Assembly (NCBI GenBank): GCA_046297695.1
Contig: JBKBHF010000001.1
Span: 62,001 to 126,000 of the forward strand
DNA length: 64,000 bases
Reading direction: 5' to 3'
Source of the DNA: Permianibacter sp046297695
GTDB taxonomy: Bacteria; Pseudomonadota; Gammaproteobacteria; Enterobacterales; Permianibacteraceae
Shown: positions 8,439-16,232 of the stretch, one piece after another
Layout of the letters: each line of letters begins with the position of its first letter
Numbering within the stretch: position 1 is the first letter of the stretch
The notes under the pieces: generated by a model
What the model saw: only the letters and a program-made list of their open reading frames with translations
Database searches by the model: none
What the model was told of the DNA's origin: nothing
Made by a program: the position numbers and the translations under genes

Positions 8439-9656
8439 TTAGCGGCGATGGTCTTCTTCACTGTCCTCGTCGAGCGCTTCGTCTTCATCGAAGGCTTCGT
8501 CGGCATTGGCATCGGAATCATCGGCCCACTCGCCGTTTTCCCATTCCGGATCGTCCCATTCCTCGATTTCATCAGCGGTCGGCTCCGGCCGCTGGCGGAC
8601 TTCCCACGGGATGTCCTGCGCCGGAATGGCCGCGCTCGCCTCTTCCTTCGGCAGGCTGTCGAGGTAGTCCATGATCTTGAAACAGAGCTCTTCGGTGCCG
8701 GTCTTGTTGATACCGGCGATCTTGAACACCGGGCCGGTCCAACCCAGACGATCAATGATGTCCTGGCAACGCGCTTCGCGTTCTTCCTCGGGCACCAGAT
8801 CCAGCTTGTTCAGCACCAGCCAGCGTGGCTTCTCGGCCAGCTCTGGGCTGAACTTGCCAAGCTCCTGGACGATCGCCTTGGCATGGTAGACCGGATCGGA
8901 CGCATCCAGCGGCGCGATATCCACCAGATGCAGCAGCACCCTGCATCGGCTCAGGTGCTTCAGGAACTTGATGCCGAGACCCGCGCCTTCAGCCGCACCT
9001 TCGATCACCCCCGGAATGTCGGCGACGACAAAGCTCTTCTCGCCCTTGACCCGGACCACGCCCAGATTCGGGATCAGCGTCGTAAACGGATAATCGGCGA
9101 CTTTCGGCTTGGCCGCCGAAACGGCTCGGATAAAGGTGGACTTGCCGGCGTTCGGCAAACCGAGCAGACCAACGTCAGCCAGCACCTGAATCTCCAGACG
9201 CAACTCTCTGAGCTCGCCGGGTTTTCCCTTGGTGGTCTGGCGCGGTGCCCGGTTCACTGACGATTTGAAGCGGGTATTACCGAGGCCATGCCAACCGCCT
9301 TTGGCAACCAAGAGACGCTGACCGGGCCGGGTCAGATCGCCGATCAATTCGCCGGTGGTGTCGTCAAGCACCCGGGTACCGACTGGTACCCGCAGCGTGA
9401 TGTCTTCCCCGCGGTGGCCGGTGCAATCGCGCGAACCGCCATTCTCACCGCGGCTGGCGTCATAGCGGCGGACATAGCGGTAATCGACCAGTGTGTTGAC
9501 CGAATCGCTCGCTTCCAGATAGACGTCGCCGCCGTCGCCACCGTCGCCACCATCCGGGCCGCCCCAACGGACAAACTTTTCCTTGCGGAACGAGGCAACG
9601 CCGTTACCGCCGTCGCCGGCTTTGACGGTGATGGTGACCTCATCAACAAACTTCAT
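8439..9656 (-). CDS. obgE: Obg-family GTPase
   Basis: ObgE/CgtA is an essential GTPase associated with 50S assembly and stress control. The product has 405 residues from MKFVDEVTITV, the conserved family start; GAGG lies 11 bases upstream, so in-frame codons further up are ignored. The glycine-rich Obg domain (GGDGGDGGDVYLEA) is followed by the G domain: G1 GLPNAGKST near 166, G3 DIPGVIEGA, G4 NKLD. The C-terminus is a long acidic tail rich in Asp and Glu. It follows rplU-rpmA, the conserved order, but an intrinsic terminator and a predicted promoter lie between rpmA and obgE. Confidence 0.97.
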   Translation of the reverse strand: MKFVDEVTITVKAGDGGNGVASFRKEKFVRWGGPDGGDGGDGGDVYLEASDSVNTLVDYRYVRRYDASRGENGGSRDCTGHRGEDITLRVPVGTRVLDDTTGELIGDLTRPGQRLLVAKGGWHGLGNTRFKSSVNRAPRQTTKGKPGELRELRLEIQVLADVGLLGLPNAGKSTFIRAVSAAKPKVADYPFTTLIPNLGVVRVKGEKSFVVADIPGVIEGAAEGAGLGIKFLKHLSRCRVLLHLVDIAPLDASDPVYHAKAIVQELGKFSPELAEKPRWLVLNKLDLVPEEEREARCQDIIDRLGWTGPVFKIAGINKTGTEELCFKIMDYLDSLPKEEASAAIPAQDIPWEVRQRPEPTADEIEEWDDPEWENGEWADDSDANADEAFDEDEALDEDSEEDHRR

Positions 9657-9695
9657 GACGCATTCCTCAAGGACCGCAGCGGTGCTGGCGGGCAA

Positions 9696-9725
9696 ATTCT
9701 AGTGGGGCCGGTTGGAACCGGCCAA
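9696..9725 (-). promoter_or_regulatory. Predicted promoter of obgE
   Basis: Minus-strand TTGGCC (9720-9725), an 18-base spacer and TAGAAT (9696-9701), 40 bases before the obgE ATG. It lies just after the rpmA terminator, suggesting obgE has its own promoter. Confidence 0.45.
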
Positions 9726-9755
9726 GCAACGATTACAGCAAAAACAGCTACTACC

Positions 9756-9783
9756 AAAAACAAAGCCCCGCAGAGCGGGGCCT
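9756..9783 (-). terminator. Rho-independent terminator of rplU-rpmA
   Basis: On the minus strand, stem GCCCCGC / GCGGGGC with a three-base loop, followed by TTTGTTTTT. Confidence 0.85.
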
Positions 9784-9803
9784 TGTCGTACCAAGCAAAC
9801 CGA

Positions 9804-10061
9804 TTAGTTCGGCTGCACGGTCACGTAACGACGGGTCGGCTTGCCTTTCTCGACGAAGGCAACCTTGCCATTGGTCAGCGCGAACAAGGTGTGGTCGCGG
9901 CCCATGCCGACGTTGTCACCGGCGTGGAATTCGGTGCCGCGCTGGCGAATGATGATGTTGCCGGCAACCACTTCCTGGCCGCCGAACACTTTCACGCCCA
10001 GACGCTTGGAATGGGACTCACGACCGTTGCGGGAACTGGATACACCCTTCTTATGTGCCAT
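9804..10061 (-). CDS. rpmA: 50S ribosomal protein L27
   Basis: An 85-residue protein beginning MAHKKGVSSSRNGRESHSKR, the extended basic N-terminus that reaches towards the peptidyl transferase centre. The core RQRGTEFHAGDNVGMGRDHTLFA is diagnostic. It lies 19 bases after rplU in the same transcript and is followed by a strong terminator. Confidence 0.98.
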   Translation of the reverse strand: MAHKKGVSSSRNGRESHSKRLGVKVFGGQEVVAGNIIIRQRGTEFHAGDNVGMGRDHTLFALTNGKVAFVEKGKPTRRYVTVQPN

Positions 10062-10080
10062 TTGTCTCTACTCCTGCAAC

Positions 10081-10392
10081 TCAGGCCTTGATGCCCGTAA
10101 TCTTGACTTCAGTGAACCACTGACGGTGGCCCTGACGCTTCATGTGGTGCTTGCGACGGCGGAATTTCAGGATACGCACCTTGTCGGCACGACCGTGATC
10201 AACGATTTCCGCGGTGACTTTGGCGCCGGCAACGAGCGGCTGGCCAATTTTCAGATCGCCGTCTTTGGCGACCATCAGCACCTGGTCGAACTCGATAGTT
10301 GCGCCGGTGGCGCCTTCGAGCAGTTCGAGGCGAAGCACTTCGCCTTCTTGCACGCGGTGTTGCTTACCACCGCTGATGATGACTGCGTACAT
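10081..10392 (-). CDS. rplU: 50S ribosomal protein L21
   Basis: A 103-residue protein starting MYAVIISGGKQHRVQEGEVL with the C-terminal signature KFRRRKHHMKRQGHRQWFTEVKI. L21 binds 23S rRNA. It is the first gene of rplU-rpmA and is divergent from ispB, as in E. coli and Pseudomonas. ATG has GGAG 5 bases upstream (TTGGAGTCAAC). Confidence 0.98.
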   Translation of the reverse strand: MYAVIISGGKQHRVQEGEVLRLELLEGATGATIEFDQVLMVAKDGDLKIGQPLVAGAKVTAEIVDHGRADKVRILKFRRRKHHMKRQGHRQWFTEVKITGIKA

Positions 10393-10479
10393 GTTGACTC
10401 CAATCTTTTTGTATCTGGGGCCTCTAACAGGCGGTTTCAGCCATCGGCCAAAACACTTGGGAGCCCGCGAGGGGCGCGA

Positions 10480-10509
10480 ATTCTAGCCAAAAGCGATGCT
10501 GCACCGCAA
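10480..10509 (-). promoter_or_regulatory. Predicted promoter of rplU-rpmA
   Basis: Minus-strand TTGCGG (10504-10509), an 18-base spacer and TAGAAT (10480-10485). The same -35 hexamer, TTGCGG, appears at the predicted rne promoter. Confidence 0.5.
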
Positions 10510-10664
10510 GCCAAATCCCTCTTTTCGGCGGGAAAAGCGCTGGTTTATGACGCGATCCGGCCCGCCGTGATGGCAACACCGCACTGGTCGGCTGATCGCG
10601 TCCGACGCATAACCGACCGATTTCGACCACTTTTTCATCAATTTGCCGGTTTTTTACGGTCAAC

Positions 10665-10693
10665 TTGCAGGACGCGGCGCCGGTCACTAGCAT
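10665..10693 (+). promoter_or_regulatory. Predicted promoter of ispB
   Basis: TTGCAG (10665-10670), a 17-base spacer and TAGCAT (10688-10693), 63 bases before the ispB ATG. It was read by eye. Confidence 0.4.
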
Positions 10694-10756
10694 GGCGCCA
10701 CTTTCGTTCATCCCTTTTCGCCCGGTTGTTTTTGGGCCTGCCGACAGGCTGATTGC

Positions 10757-11725
10757 ATGGATATCAATGACGTACGCGTGCTGGTCAAGGATGACATGGC
10801 CGCCACCGACGCGCTGATTCTGCGCCGGCTCCAATCCGATGTTGTACTCGTAAACCAGATTGGCCATTACATCATCAATAGTGGCGGCAAGCGGCTGCGG
10901 CCGATGCTGTTGTTGCTGGCCGCCCGCGGCCTTGGCTATCAGGGCACCCACCACCACACGCTGGCGGCGGTGATCGAGTTCATCCACACCGCTACCCTGC
11001 TGCACGACGATGTGGTTGATGATTCCGACATGCGCCGCGGTCGCCAGACCGCCAACGCCAGGTTCGGCAATGAAGCGGCGGTGCTGGTCGGCGATTACCT
11101 GTACTCGCGCGCGTTCCAGATGATGGTCGATGTCGGCCTGATGCGGGTCATGGACATCCTGTCGACCACCACCAATCAAATCGCCGAAGGCGAAGTGCTG
11201 CAGCTGATGAACATCGGCGACCCGGACGTGACGGTCGAGCGTTATCTGCAGGTCATCCACGCCAAAACCGCCATCCTGTTCGAAGCCGCGACCCGGCTCG
11301 CTGCGGTGCTGGCCGGCGCCAGCAAGGAAGAAGAAGACGCGCTGGCGACCTACGGTCTCGAACTCGGTGTCGCCTTCCAGCTGGTTGACGATGCACTCGA
11401 CTACGCCGGCGACAGCGGCGAACTCGGCAAGAACGTTGGCGACGATCTGGCCGAAGGCAAACCGACACTGCCGCTGCTGCACGCCATGGTGCATGGCACG
11501 CCGGAACAGGCGGCGATGATCCGTGCCGCCATCGAAAACGGCGGCAGCGAAAACCTGATTCCCATCCAGCAAGCAATGCAAGAAACCGGCGCGATCGAAG
11601 AGACTTTCACCGCCGCACAAAAAGCCGTTGCAAAAGCGAAAGAGGTTTTGCAGAATATGCGGCCTTCGCCCTGGCGCGAGGCGCTGATGACGGTAGCCGA
11701 TTACGCAGTAAGCCGTCGCAGCTGA
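10757..11725 (+). CDS. ispB: Polyprenyl (octaprenyl) diphosphate synthase
   Basis: A trans-isoprenyl diphosphate synthase of 322 residues making the side chain of ubiquinone/menaquinone. The first aspartate-rich motif is in LLHDDVVDDSDMRRGR and the second in FQLVDDALDYAGD, with GGKRLRPMLLLLAARGLGY binding IPP. The place next to rplU-rpmA is the conserved ispB site. The chain length (C8 or C9) cannot be read with certainty. Confidence 0.95.
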   Translation: MDINDVRVLVKDDMAATDALILRRLQSDVVLVNQIGHYIINSGGKRLRPMLLLLAARGLGYQGTHHHTLAAVIEFIHTATLLHDDVVDDSDMRRGRQTANARFGNEAAVLVGDYLYSRAFQMMVDVGLMRVMDILSTTTNQIAEGEVLQLMNIGDPDVTVERYLQVIHAKTAILFEAATRLAAVLAGASKEEEDALATYGLELGVAFQLVDDALDYAGDSGELGKNVGDDLAEGKPTLPLLHAMVHGTPEQAAMIRAAIENGGSENLIPIQQAMQETGAIEETFTAAQKAVAKAKEVLQNMRPSPWREALMTVADYAVSRRS

Positions 11726-11763
11726 GGTTTTTTCCCGGAAAACCTTAGAAGTAGCAGTACAGT

Positions 11764-11840
11764 CGGAGTGTAGCTCAGCTTGGTAGAGCACCACGTTCGG
11801 GACGTGGGGGTCGTAGGTTCGAATCCTGTCACTCCGACCA
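11764..11840 (+). tRNA. proK: tRNA-Pro (anticodon CGG)
   Basis: A 77-base cloverleaf with an encoded CCA end. The acceptor stem CGGAGTG / CACTCCG starts with C1-G72, the mark of bacterial proline tRNAs. The D arm is TAGCTCAGCTTGGTAGAGCA; the anticodon stem CCACG / CGTGG encloses TTCGGGA, giving anticodon CGG; the T arm carries GGTTCGAATCC. It reads the codon CCG. Confidence 0.96.
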
Positions 11841-11893
11841 ATTTTCTTGGCAGTACATTGGCCGTTCTTGTAGCGCCCTTGTCTGTGTCACGA

Positions 11894-11922
11894 TAGCCAC
11901 CGTCCCGGTGGCTGTTTTGTTT
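11894..11922 (+). terminator. Terminator after tRNA-Pro
   Basis: Stem AGCCACC / GGTGGCT with a five-base loop followed by GTTTTGTTT. Confidence 0.8.
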
Positions 11923-12044
11923 CTGGCCTCAGCAAAATCCGTTTTGCACGATCGCCGAAGCATTTGCCCGCGTCACATCGCTACTGCCTGCCCTGCAGGC
12001 GTGGCAGCATATTGCTACCTGTTCATCTTTCTTCTGCGGTCACG

Positions 12045-12500
12045 ATGCTTGCGCCATCGCTGCTGGCGGCCTATCACGCCAGCCTCTACCGTCTGCACTT
12101 GCCGACCCAGGACTGCGTGGTGCAAATCGGCGCGCGCTCACCCGTACTCGATGATTTTCTGCAGCAGCAGCATTGTCAGCACGCCTGTTTCATCAGCGCG
12201 CACAATCCCCATTCCCATCGCCTGCCGGCCGCACTGAATCACAGCCGCAACGCCGCACTCGTGCAAGTCCTGCTGGCACGGCGACTACCTTGCTTTCCCG
12301 GTCTCGGCTACAGCGCCGATCCGCACTCGGACTGGCCCGCTGAAGCCGGCTTTCTGGTACTGCACACAGAAGCTGCGCTGGCGCGATCACTCGCCGCCAT
12401 GTTCGGCCAGAACGCCGTGCTGTTGCTGCAGCCCGAACAACCGGTCGCGCTGCTGCTGACGGCAGGCGCTCGCACCACTCCAGAAAGTTCCCGGCAATAG
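12045..12500 (+). CDS. DUF3293 family protein
   Basis: About 151 residues with hallmarks I associate with DUF3293: an N-terminal YHASLYRLHL strand, a central FISAHNPHSHRLPAALNHSRNA block ('NP-S...N' pattern), then LGYSADPHSDWPAEAGFLVL and a closing FGQNAVLLL. The function is unknown; it is probably a soluble cytoplasmic protein. The start is uncertain: I chose the ATG at 12045 because it begins the family domain, but no strong ribosome binding site is visible and an in-frame start at 11964 is possible. It lies between the tRNA terminator and the operon at 12.6 kb, and may not belong to that operon. Confidence 0.72.
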   Translation: MLAPSLLAAYHASLYRLHLPTQDCVVQIGARSPVLDDFLQQQHCQHACFISAHNPHSHRLPAALNHSRNAALVQVLLARRLPCFPGLGYSADPHSDWPAEAGFLVLHTEAALARSLAAMFGQNAVLLLQPEQPVALLLTAGARTTPESSRQ

Positions 12501-12532
12501 TGCCGAATACGCCACAAATTTCCCGGCACCGG

Positions 12533-12549
12533 CTTAATCCGGTCTTAAG
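12533..12549 (+). promoter_or_regulatory. PmrA/QseB-type direct-repeat box CTTAAT-N5-CTTAAG
   Basis: CTTAAT (12533-12538), five bases, CTTAAG (12544-12549). The 11-base period is one helical turn and matches the consensus CTTAA(T/G)-N5-CTTAA(T/G) known for PmrA-class OmpR-family regulators. It lies 46 bases before the ATG of the first gene of an operon that ends in such a regulator and kinase. No good sigma-70 -10 is visible after it, as expected for an activator-dependent promoter. Autoregulation is inference. Confidence 0.65.
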
Positions 12550-12594
12550 TTAGCGAATTGACACTGACTCCATCCGAAAACGAGGAGTCTGGTC

Positions 12595-13203
12595 ATGACG
12601 GCCTGCACCGCTGAAGTTCTGACTAGCGTCCGTGCCATGCACGGTCCGCTGCAGTTTGCGGCATATCCCCTGCAGCATCCCGAACGGGCTGAACTCGAAG
12701 CCTTTGTGCGAACAGGGTTTGCGCGTGCCTACGGAGCCCGCATCAGTTCGTTCATGCCGGTGCTGTTCGGTCTGCGTGATGCCAGCGGCAAATTGGTGGC
12801 CGCCGCCGGCTGTCGCGATGCCGGCGCGCATCCACTGTTCCTCGAACAATATTTTGACCAACCGGTTGAGCAATTGGTGCAACAGCGGGTGGATCACCGC
12901 CTGCAACGCGTCGACATCGCCGAAGTCGGCAATCTGGTCGGCGAAACCGCCGGCGCCACCCGGGTATTGATCGGCGCCATGGGCCGCTGGCTCGGAGCGT
13001 CGGGTTACCGCGCGGTGGTTTGCAACGTCACCAATACCGTTGCCAACGCCTTTCGCAAACACGGCATTCCGCTGGCACCGCTGGTCGCCGCCGACAAAAC
13101 CCGACTCGGCGCCGCCGCTGCCGACTGGGGCCGCTACTACGATCAACCGTGCACGGTGATGGCAGCTCTGGTGCCGGATGCGTTCCGGAGCATTTCGGCA
13201 TGA
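12595..13203 (+). CDS. Thermostable hemolysin family protein, possible GNAT-like acyltransferase
   Basis: A 202-residue protein matching the 'thermostable hemolysin' family (T_hemolysin): SSFMPVLFGLRDASGKLVAAAG, HPLFLEQYFDQPVEQL and DIAEVGNLVGETAGATRVLI. The family was named from a Vibrio hemolysin. There is no signal peptide or membrane helix, which argues against a secreted toxin. The order EVGNL strand, long helix, YRAVVCNVT strand, ANAFRKHGI helix resembles the second half of GNAT acyltransferases and acyl-homoserine lactone synthases; that is my inference. GAGGAG precedes the ATG. The stop overlaps the next ATG (ATGA), so it is coupled to the acyl-CoA synthetase. Confidence 0.8.
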   Translation: MTACTAEVLTSVRAMHGPLQFAAYPLQHPERAELEAFVRTGFARAYGARISSFMPVLFGLRDASGKLVAAAGCRDAGAHPLFLEQYFDQPVEQLVQQRVDHRLQRVDIAEVGNLVGETAGATRVLIGAMGRWLGASGYRAVVCNVTNTVANAFRKHGIPLAPLVAADKTRLGAAAADWGRYYDQPCTVMAALVPDAFRSISA

Positions 13204-14747
13204 ACGCCTTCGCACGATTGACCGAACTGGCACTGCGGCAACCGGAACAGATTGCCCTGCAGGAGGCGCAGCAAACACTGAGCTATCAGGCCTTGCTGAA
13301 ACAAGTGCTGAGCGCCGAGCAATGGCTGCGGGCACAGCAGATCAAACGGCTGGCGATTCAGCTCGATAACAGCATCGCCTTTGTGTTGTGGGATCTGGCC
13401 GCCCAGCTCGCCGGCGTGGTCTGTGTACCGATGCCGCTGTTCTTCACGCCGAGCCAGCAACAGCATGTACTGAACAGCGCCGGCATTGATCTGCTGCTGA
13501 CACCGGTGCAGCTGGACAAGAGCCATAGCAGTGCGAGCGGAATGCGCTGCAGCCTGCCAACCGAGTCCGCACTTGCCGACGGCATTGCGGCCTGGCGTTT
13601 CACGCCTGCGCACGTTGCTGAACTGCCGGCGGGCACCAGCAAGATCACTTTCACGTCAGGTACCACGGGTGCGCCGAAAGGCGTTTGCCTGAGCACGAGC
13701 AATCAATGGCAGGTCGCGCAATCACTGCAGGCGGTCGCGAGCACGCTGGCAATCCATACCCACCTGTGCGTGCTGCCGCTCGCCGTGCTGCTGGAGAACG
13801 TGGCCGGCGTCTACACCGCGTTGATGAGTGGCGCCCGGGTGGTATTGCCACCGCTCAGCGAAGTGGGGCTGCGTGGCAGCAGCCAATTCGATCCAGCGGC
13901 ACTGGTGGCCAGCATCAAACGATTCGAGGCCAACAGCATCATTCTGCTGCCGCAGATGCTGAGCAGCCTGCTCGATGTGCTGGCGCACGACAAGAACGGG
14001 AACAAGCTCCGGACCTTACGTTTTGCTGCCGTCGGTGGTGCCCGGGTCGCTCCGGAGCTGCTCGCTCGCGCCGACGCACTCGGCGTTCCAGTGTACGAAG
14101 GTTATGGTCTGTCGGAGTGTGCGTCCGTGGTCGCACTGAACGCGCCCGGCGCCCGGCGCGCCGGCACGGTCGGCAAACCGCTGCCGCATGTGCGGGTCGC
14201 GCGCAGCGACGATGGCGAACTCCTCGTGTATGGCAACGCCTTTCTCGGCTATCTCGGCAGCAGCGCAACGGCTGCTGACGAGTCCATCGCCACCGGCGAT
14301 CTCGGCGCATTCGATGCCGACGGCTTTCTGCATATACAGGGCCGCAAGAAGAATCTGCTGATCACCAGCTTCGGTCGCAACGTGTCGCCGGAATGGCCGG
14401 AAAGCGAGTTGCTGGCAGAGCCGGAAATTTTGCAGGCCAGCGTATTCGGCGATGGCAAACCGGCGCTGTCGGCCGTGCTTGTGCCGCGACCGGGGACCAC
14501 CGTTGCCGCAGTCGATGCCGCCGTCGCGCGAGCCAATCAACGGCTGCCGGATTACGCGCGACTACAGGCAACCGTTATCAGCGCTGACGGCTTTCGTCCG
14601 GACAACGGCCTGCTGACCAGCAACGGCCGACCGAAACGCGATGCGATCTGGCAGCGTTACGCTGACGCGCTGAATGCCCGCTATCACGAGCGGCAAACGC
14701 CATCGCACGCTACGGCTCCGGCGGCCGCCATTCCTTCCACGTGTTGA
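13200..14747 (+). CDS. AMP-dependent acyl-CoA synthetase/ligase
   Basis: A 515-residue ANL-superfamily adenylating enzyme. Visible motifs: P-loop TSGTTGAPKG (152-161), YGLSE (302-306), TGD (365-367), hinge GRKKN (381-385), and the C-terminal catalytic lysine in NGRPKRDA (Lys479). It should activate a carboxylic acid, probably a fatty acid, as acyl-AMP and then acyl-CoA (or load another thiol). I chose the ATG overlapping the previous stop because the protein then begins MNAFARLTELALRQPEQIAL, a normal family start. It forms a coupled operon with the hemolysin-family gene before it and the HDO gene after it. The exact substrate cannot be read. Confidence 0.9.
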   Translation: MNAFARLTELALRQPEQIALQEAQQTLSYQALLKQVLSAEQWLRAQQIKRLAIQLDNSIAFVLWDLAAQLAGVVCVPMPLFFTPSQQQHVLNSAGIDLLLTPVQLDKSHSSASGMRCSLPTESALADGIAAWRFTPAHVAELPAGTSKITFTSGTTGAPKGVCLSTSNQWQVAQSLQAVASTLAIHTHLCVLPLAVLLENVAGVYTALMSGARVVLPPLSEVGLRGSSQFDPAALVASIKRFEANSIILLPQMLSSLLDVLAHDKNGNKLRTLRFAAVGGARVAPELLARADALGVPVYEGYGLSECASVVALNAPGARRAGTVGKPLPHVRVARSDDGELLVYGNAFLGYLGSSATAADESIATGDLGAFDADGFLHIQGRKKNLLITSFGRNVSPEWPESELLAEPEILQASVFGDGKPALSAVLVPRPGTTVAAVDAAVARANQRLPDYARLQATVISADGFRPDNGLLTSNGRPKRDAIWQRYADALNARYHERQTPSHATAPAAAIPSTC

Positions 14748-14761
14748 ACGAGGTACGCAAG

Positions 14762-15439
14762 ATGTCTTTCTATGAACAACTGCAACACGCCACCGCCGAC
14801 GCCCGGGCGCATCTGTTGACTGCGCCGGTCATCCAGCAAACGCTGGCCGGCCAGATCACCTTGCCAACCTACATCGCGTTTCTGACCGAGGCTTATCACC
14901 ACGTCAAACATACGGTGCCGCTGATGATGGCCGTTGGTGCCCGTCTGGATGAGCAACATGGCTGGCTGCGCACGGCAGCCGCCGAATACATCGAAGAGGA
15001 AATCGGGCACGAAGAGTGGATCCTGAACGATATTCGTGCCTGCGGCGCCAACCCGGATGCCGTGCGTCATGGCACGCCTTCATTTGCTACCGAACTGATG
15101 GTCGCCTATGCCTACGACACGGTGCAGCGGCGCAACCCGGTCGGCTTCTTCGGCATGGTGCAAGTGCTGGAGGGCACCAGCATCCAACTGGCGACACAGG
15201 CCGCGCACATCATCAAGGCCAAGCTGAATCTGCCGCAGCAAGCGTTCTCCTATCTGCTGTCGCACGGTTCGCTCGATCTGGAGCACGTCGAGTTTTTCCG
15301 CGGCCTGATGGACCGCGTCGACGACCCGGCCGATCAAGCCGCGATCATTCACGCGGCCAACCGCTTCTATCAACTCTACGGCGATGTGTTCCGCTCACTG
15401 CCGCTGCCCGGAGATCACGCCCATGCCCATGCCGCCTGA
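14762..15439 (+). CDS. Heme-oxygenase-like diiron (HDO) family protein
   Basis: A 225-residue all-helical protein of the TenA/heme-oxygenase-like fold, often annotated 'iron-containing redox enzyme'. Counting from MSFYEQLQ, it shows the likely diiron ligand set: Glu43 (LTEAYHHVKH), Glu80-x2-His83 (EEEIGHEEW), Glu137 (VLEGTS), and His168/Asp172/His175 (LLSHGSLDLEHVEFF). The same pattern is used by UndA, which makes 1-alkenes from fatty acids, and by other HDO oxidases. TenA thiaminase is unlikely given these residues. Start: ATG with CGAGG upstream, 14 bases after the synthetase stop. It probably oxidises the acyl product or substrate of its neighbours (inference). Confidence 0.85.
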   Translation: MSFYEQLQHATADARAHLLTAPVIQQTLAGQITLPTYIAFLTEAYHHVKHTVPLMMAVGARLDEQHGWLRTAAAEYIEEEIGHEEWILNDIRACGANPDAVRHGTPSFATELMVAYAYDTVQRRNPVGFFGMVQVLEGTSIQLATQAAHIIKAKLNLPQQAFSYLLSHGSLDLEHVEFFRGLMDRVDDPADQAAIIHAANRFYQLYGDVFRSLPLPGDHAHAHAA

Positions 15440-16220
15440 ATCACGCATCCTGCTGACCGGCGCGACCGGTGGCATCGGTCAAGCCATTGCCCGGCAACTG
15501 ATCGCTGATGGCGCGAAACTGCTGCTGCAAGGCCGTGACCCCAGGGTCCTGGAAATGCTGCGCCAGCAACTGGGCGCAGCAGGAACCGTGCACACCGTCG
15601 CCGCGGATCTGAGCGTCGCCGCAGATCGCACGCGCATCGCCGATGCGGCGCGGCGCTTTCCCGGCGGTATCAACACCGTGATCCACAACGCTGGCTGGAA
15701 TCAGTTCGGTTTGTTCGAAGAACAGTCGGCAAGCAGCATTGAGCAAACCCTGCAGATAAACCTGCAGGCGCCCATGCTGTTGACGCATGAACTGCTGCCA
15801 CTGCTGCACCTGCAGCGGGCAGCGCATCTGATTTTCATTACCTCGACCTTCGGTCGCATCGGTCACCCGGGCTATGCCGCCTACGCGGCCGCCAAATTCG
15901 GCCTGACCGGTTTTGCCGAGAGCCTGCGCCGGGAATTGTCGGATTGCGACATCACCGTCACGACACTGTCGCCGCGGGCAACCCGAACCGCGCTCAACCC
16001 GGACAATGTGGTCGCCTTGAACGCCGCCTTGAAAGTGCAGATGGATGAACCGGCGGTGGTCGCAAAAGCCGTCGCCGACGCGCTCCGGACTCGTCCTGCC
16101 CGGCGTCAGCTTGGCTGGCCGGAAAAGTTCTTTGTTCGCATCAATGCCGTGTTTCCCCGACTCGTCGACCGCGCACTCGCCAAACAGTTGCCGCTGGTCA
16201 AACGCTATGCCCGCTCTTGA
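15423..16220 (+). CDS. Short-chain dehydrogenase/reductase
   Basis: A classical SDR of 265 residues. The NAD(P)-binding motif TGATGGIG is at 12-19, NAG at 89-91, and the catalytic Ser141, Tyr154 and Lys158 are in STFGRIGHPGYAAYAAAK. It should reduce a ketone/aldehyde or oxidise an alcohol; Arg38 after the second strand (LLLQGRDP) suggests NADPH preference (inference). It overlaps the HDO gene by 17 bases, with GGAG before the ATG at 15423, so it is coupled. The C-terminal stretch (RRQLGWPEKFFVRINAVFPR) resembles SDRs acting on hydrophobic substrates. Confidence 0.9.
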   Translation: MPMPPESRILLTGATGGIGQAIARQLIADGAKLLLQGRDPRVLEMLRQQLGAAGTVHTVAADLSVAADRTRIADAARRFPGGINTVIHNAGWNQFGLFEEQSASSIEQTLQINLQAPMLLTHELLPLLHLQRAAHLIFITSTFGRIGHPGYAAYAAAKFGLTGFAESLRRELSDCDITVTTLSPRATRTALNPDNVVALNAALKVQMDEPAVVAKAVADALRTRPARRQLGWPEKFFVRINAVFPRLVDRALAKQLPLVKRYARS

Positions 16221-16232
16221 GGAGAATCTGTC

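Larger units (their letters stand above)
10393..10756. other. Divergent rplU / ispB intergenic region
   Basis: 364 bases without a supported gene. It holds predicted promoters for rplU and ispB. The ribosomal protein transcript would have a leader of roughly 80 bases. I see no riboswitch or clear leader hairpin. Confidence 0.6.

Noticed and set aside
9530..9560. Short CCGCCGTCGCCA-like tandem repeats
   Set aside because: They encode the glycine-rich GGDGGDGGD stretch of the Obg domain, a normal family feature.
11724..11748. Inverted repeat AGGTTTT / AAAACCT after ispB as terminator
   Set aside because: No T run follows and the stem is AT-rich; the tRNA may be co-transcribed.
10424..11794. 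456-codon open frame opposite ispB, reaching into the tRNA
   Set aside because: It crosses the tRNA-Pro gene and lacks domains; ispB has all catalytic motifs.
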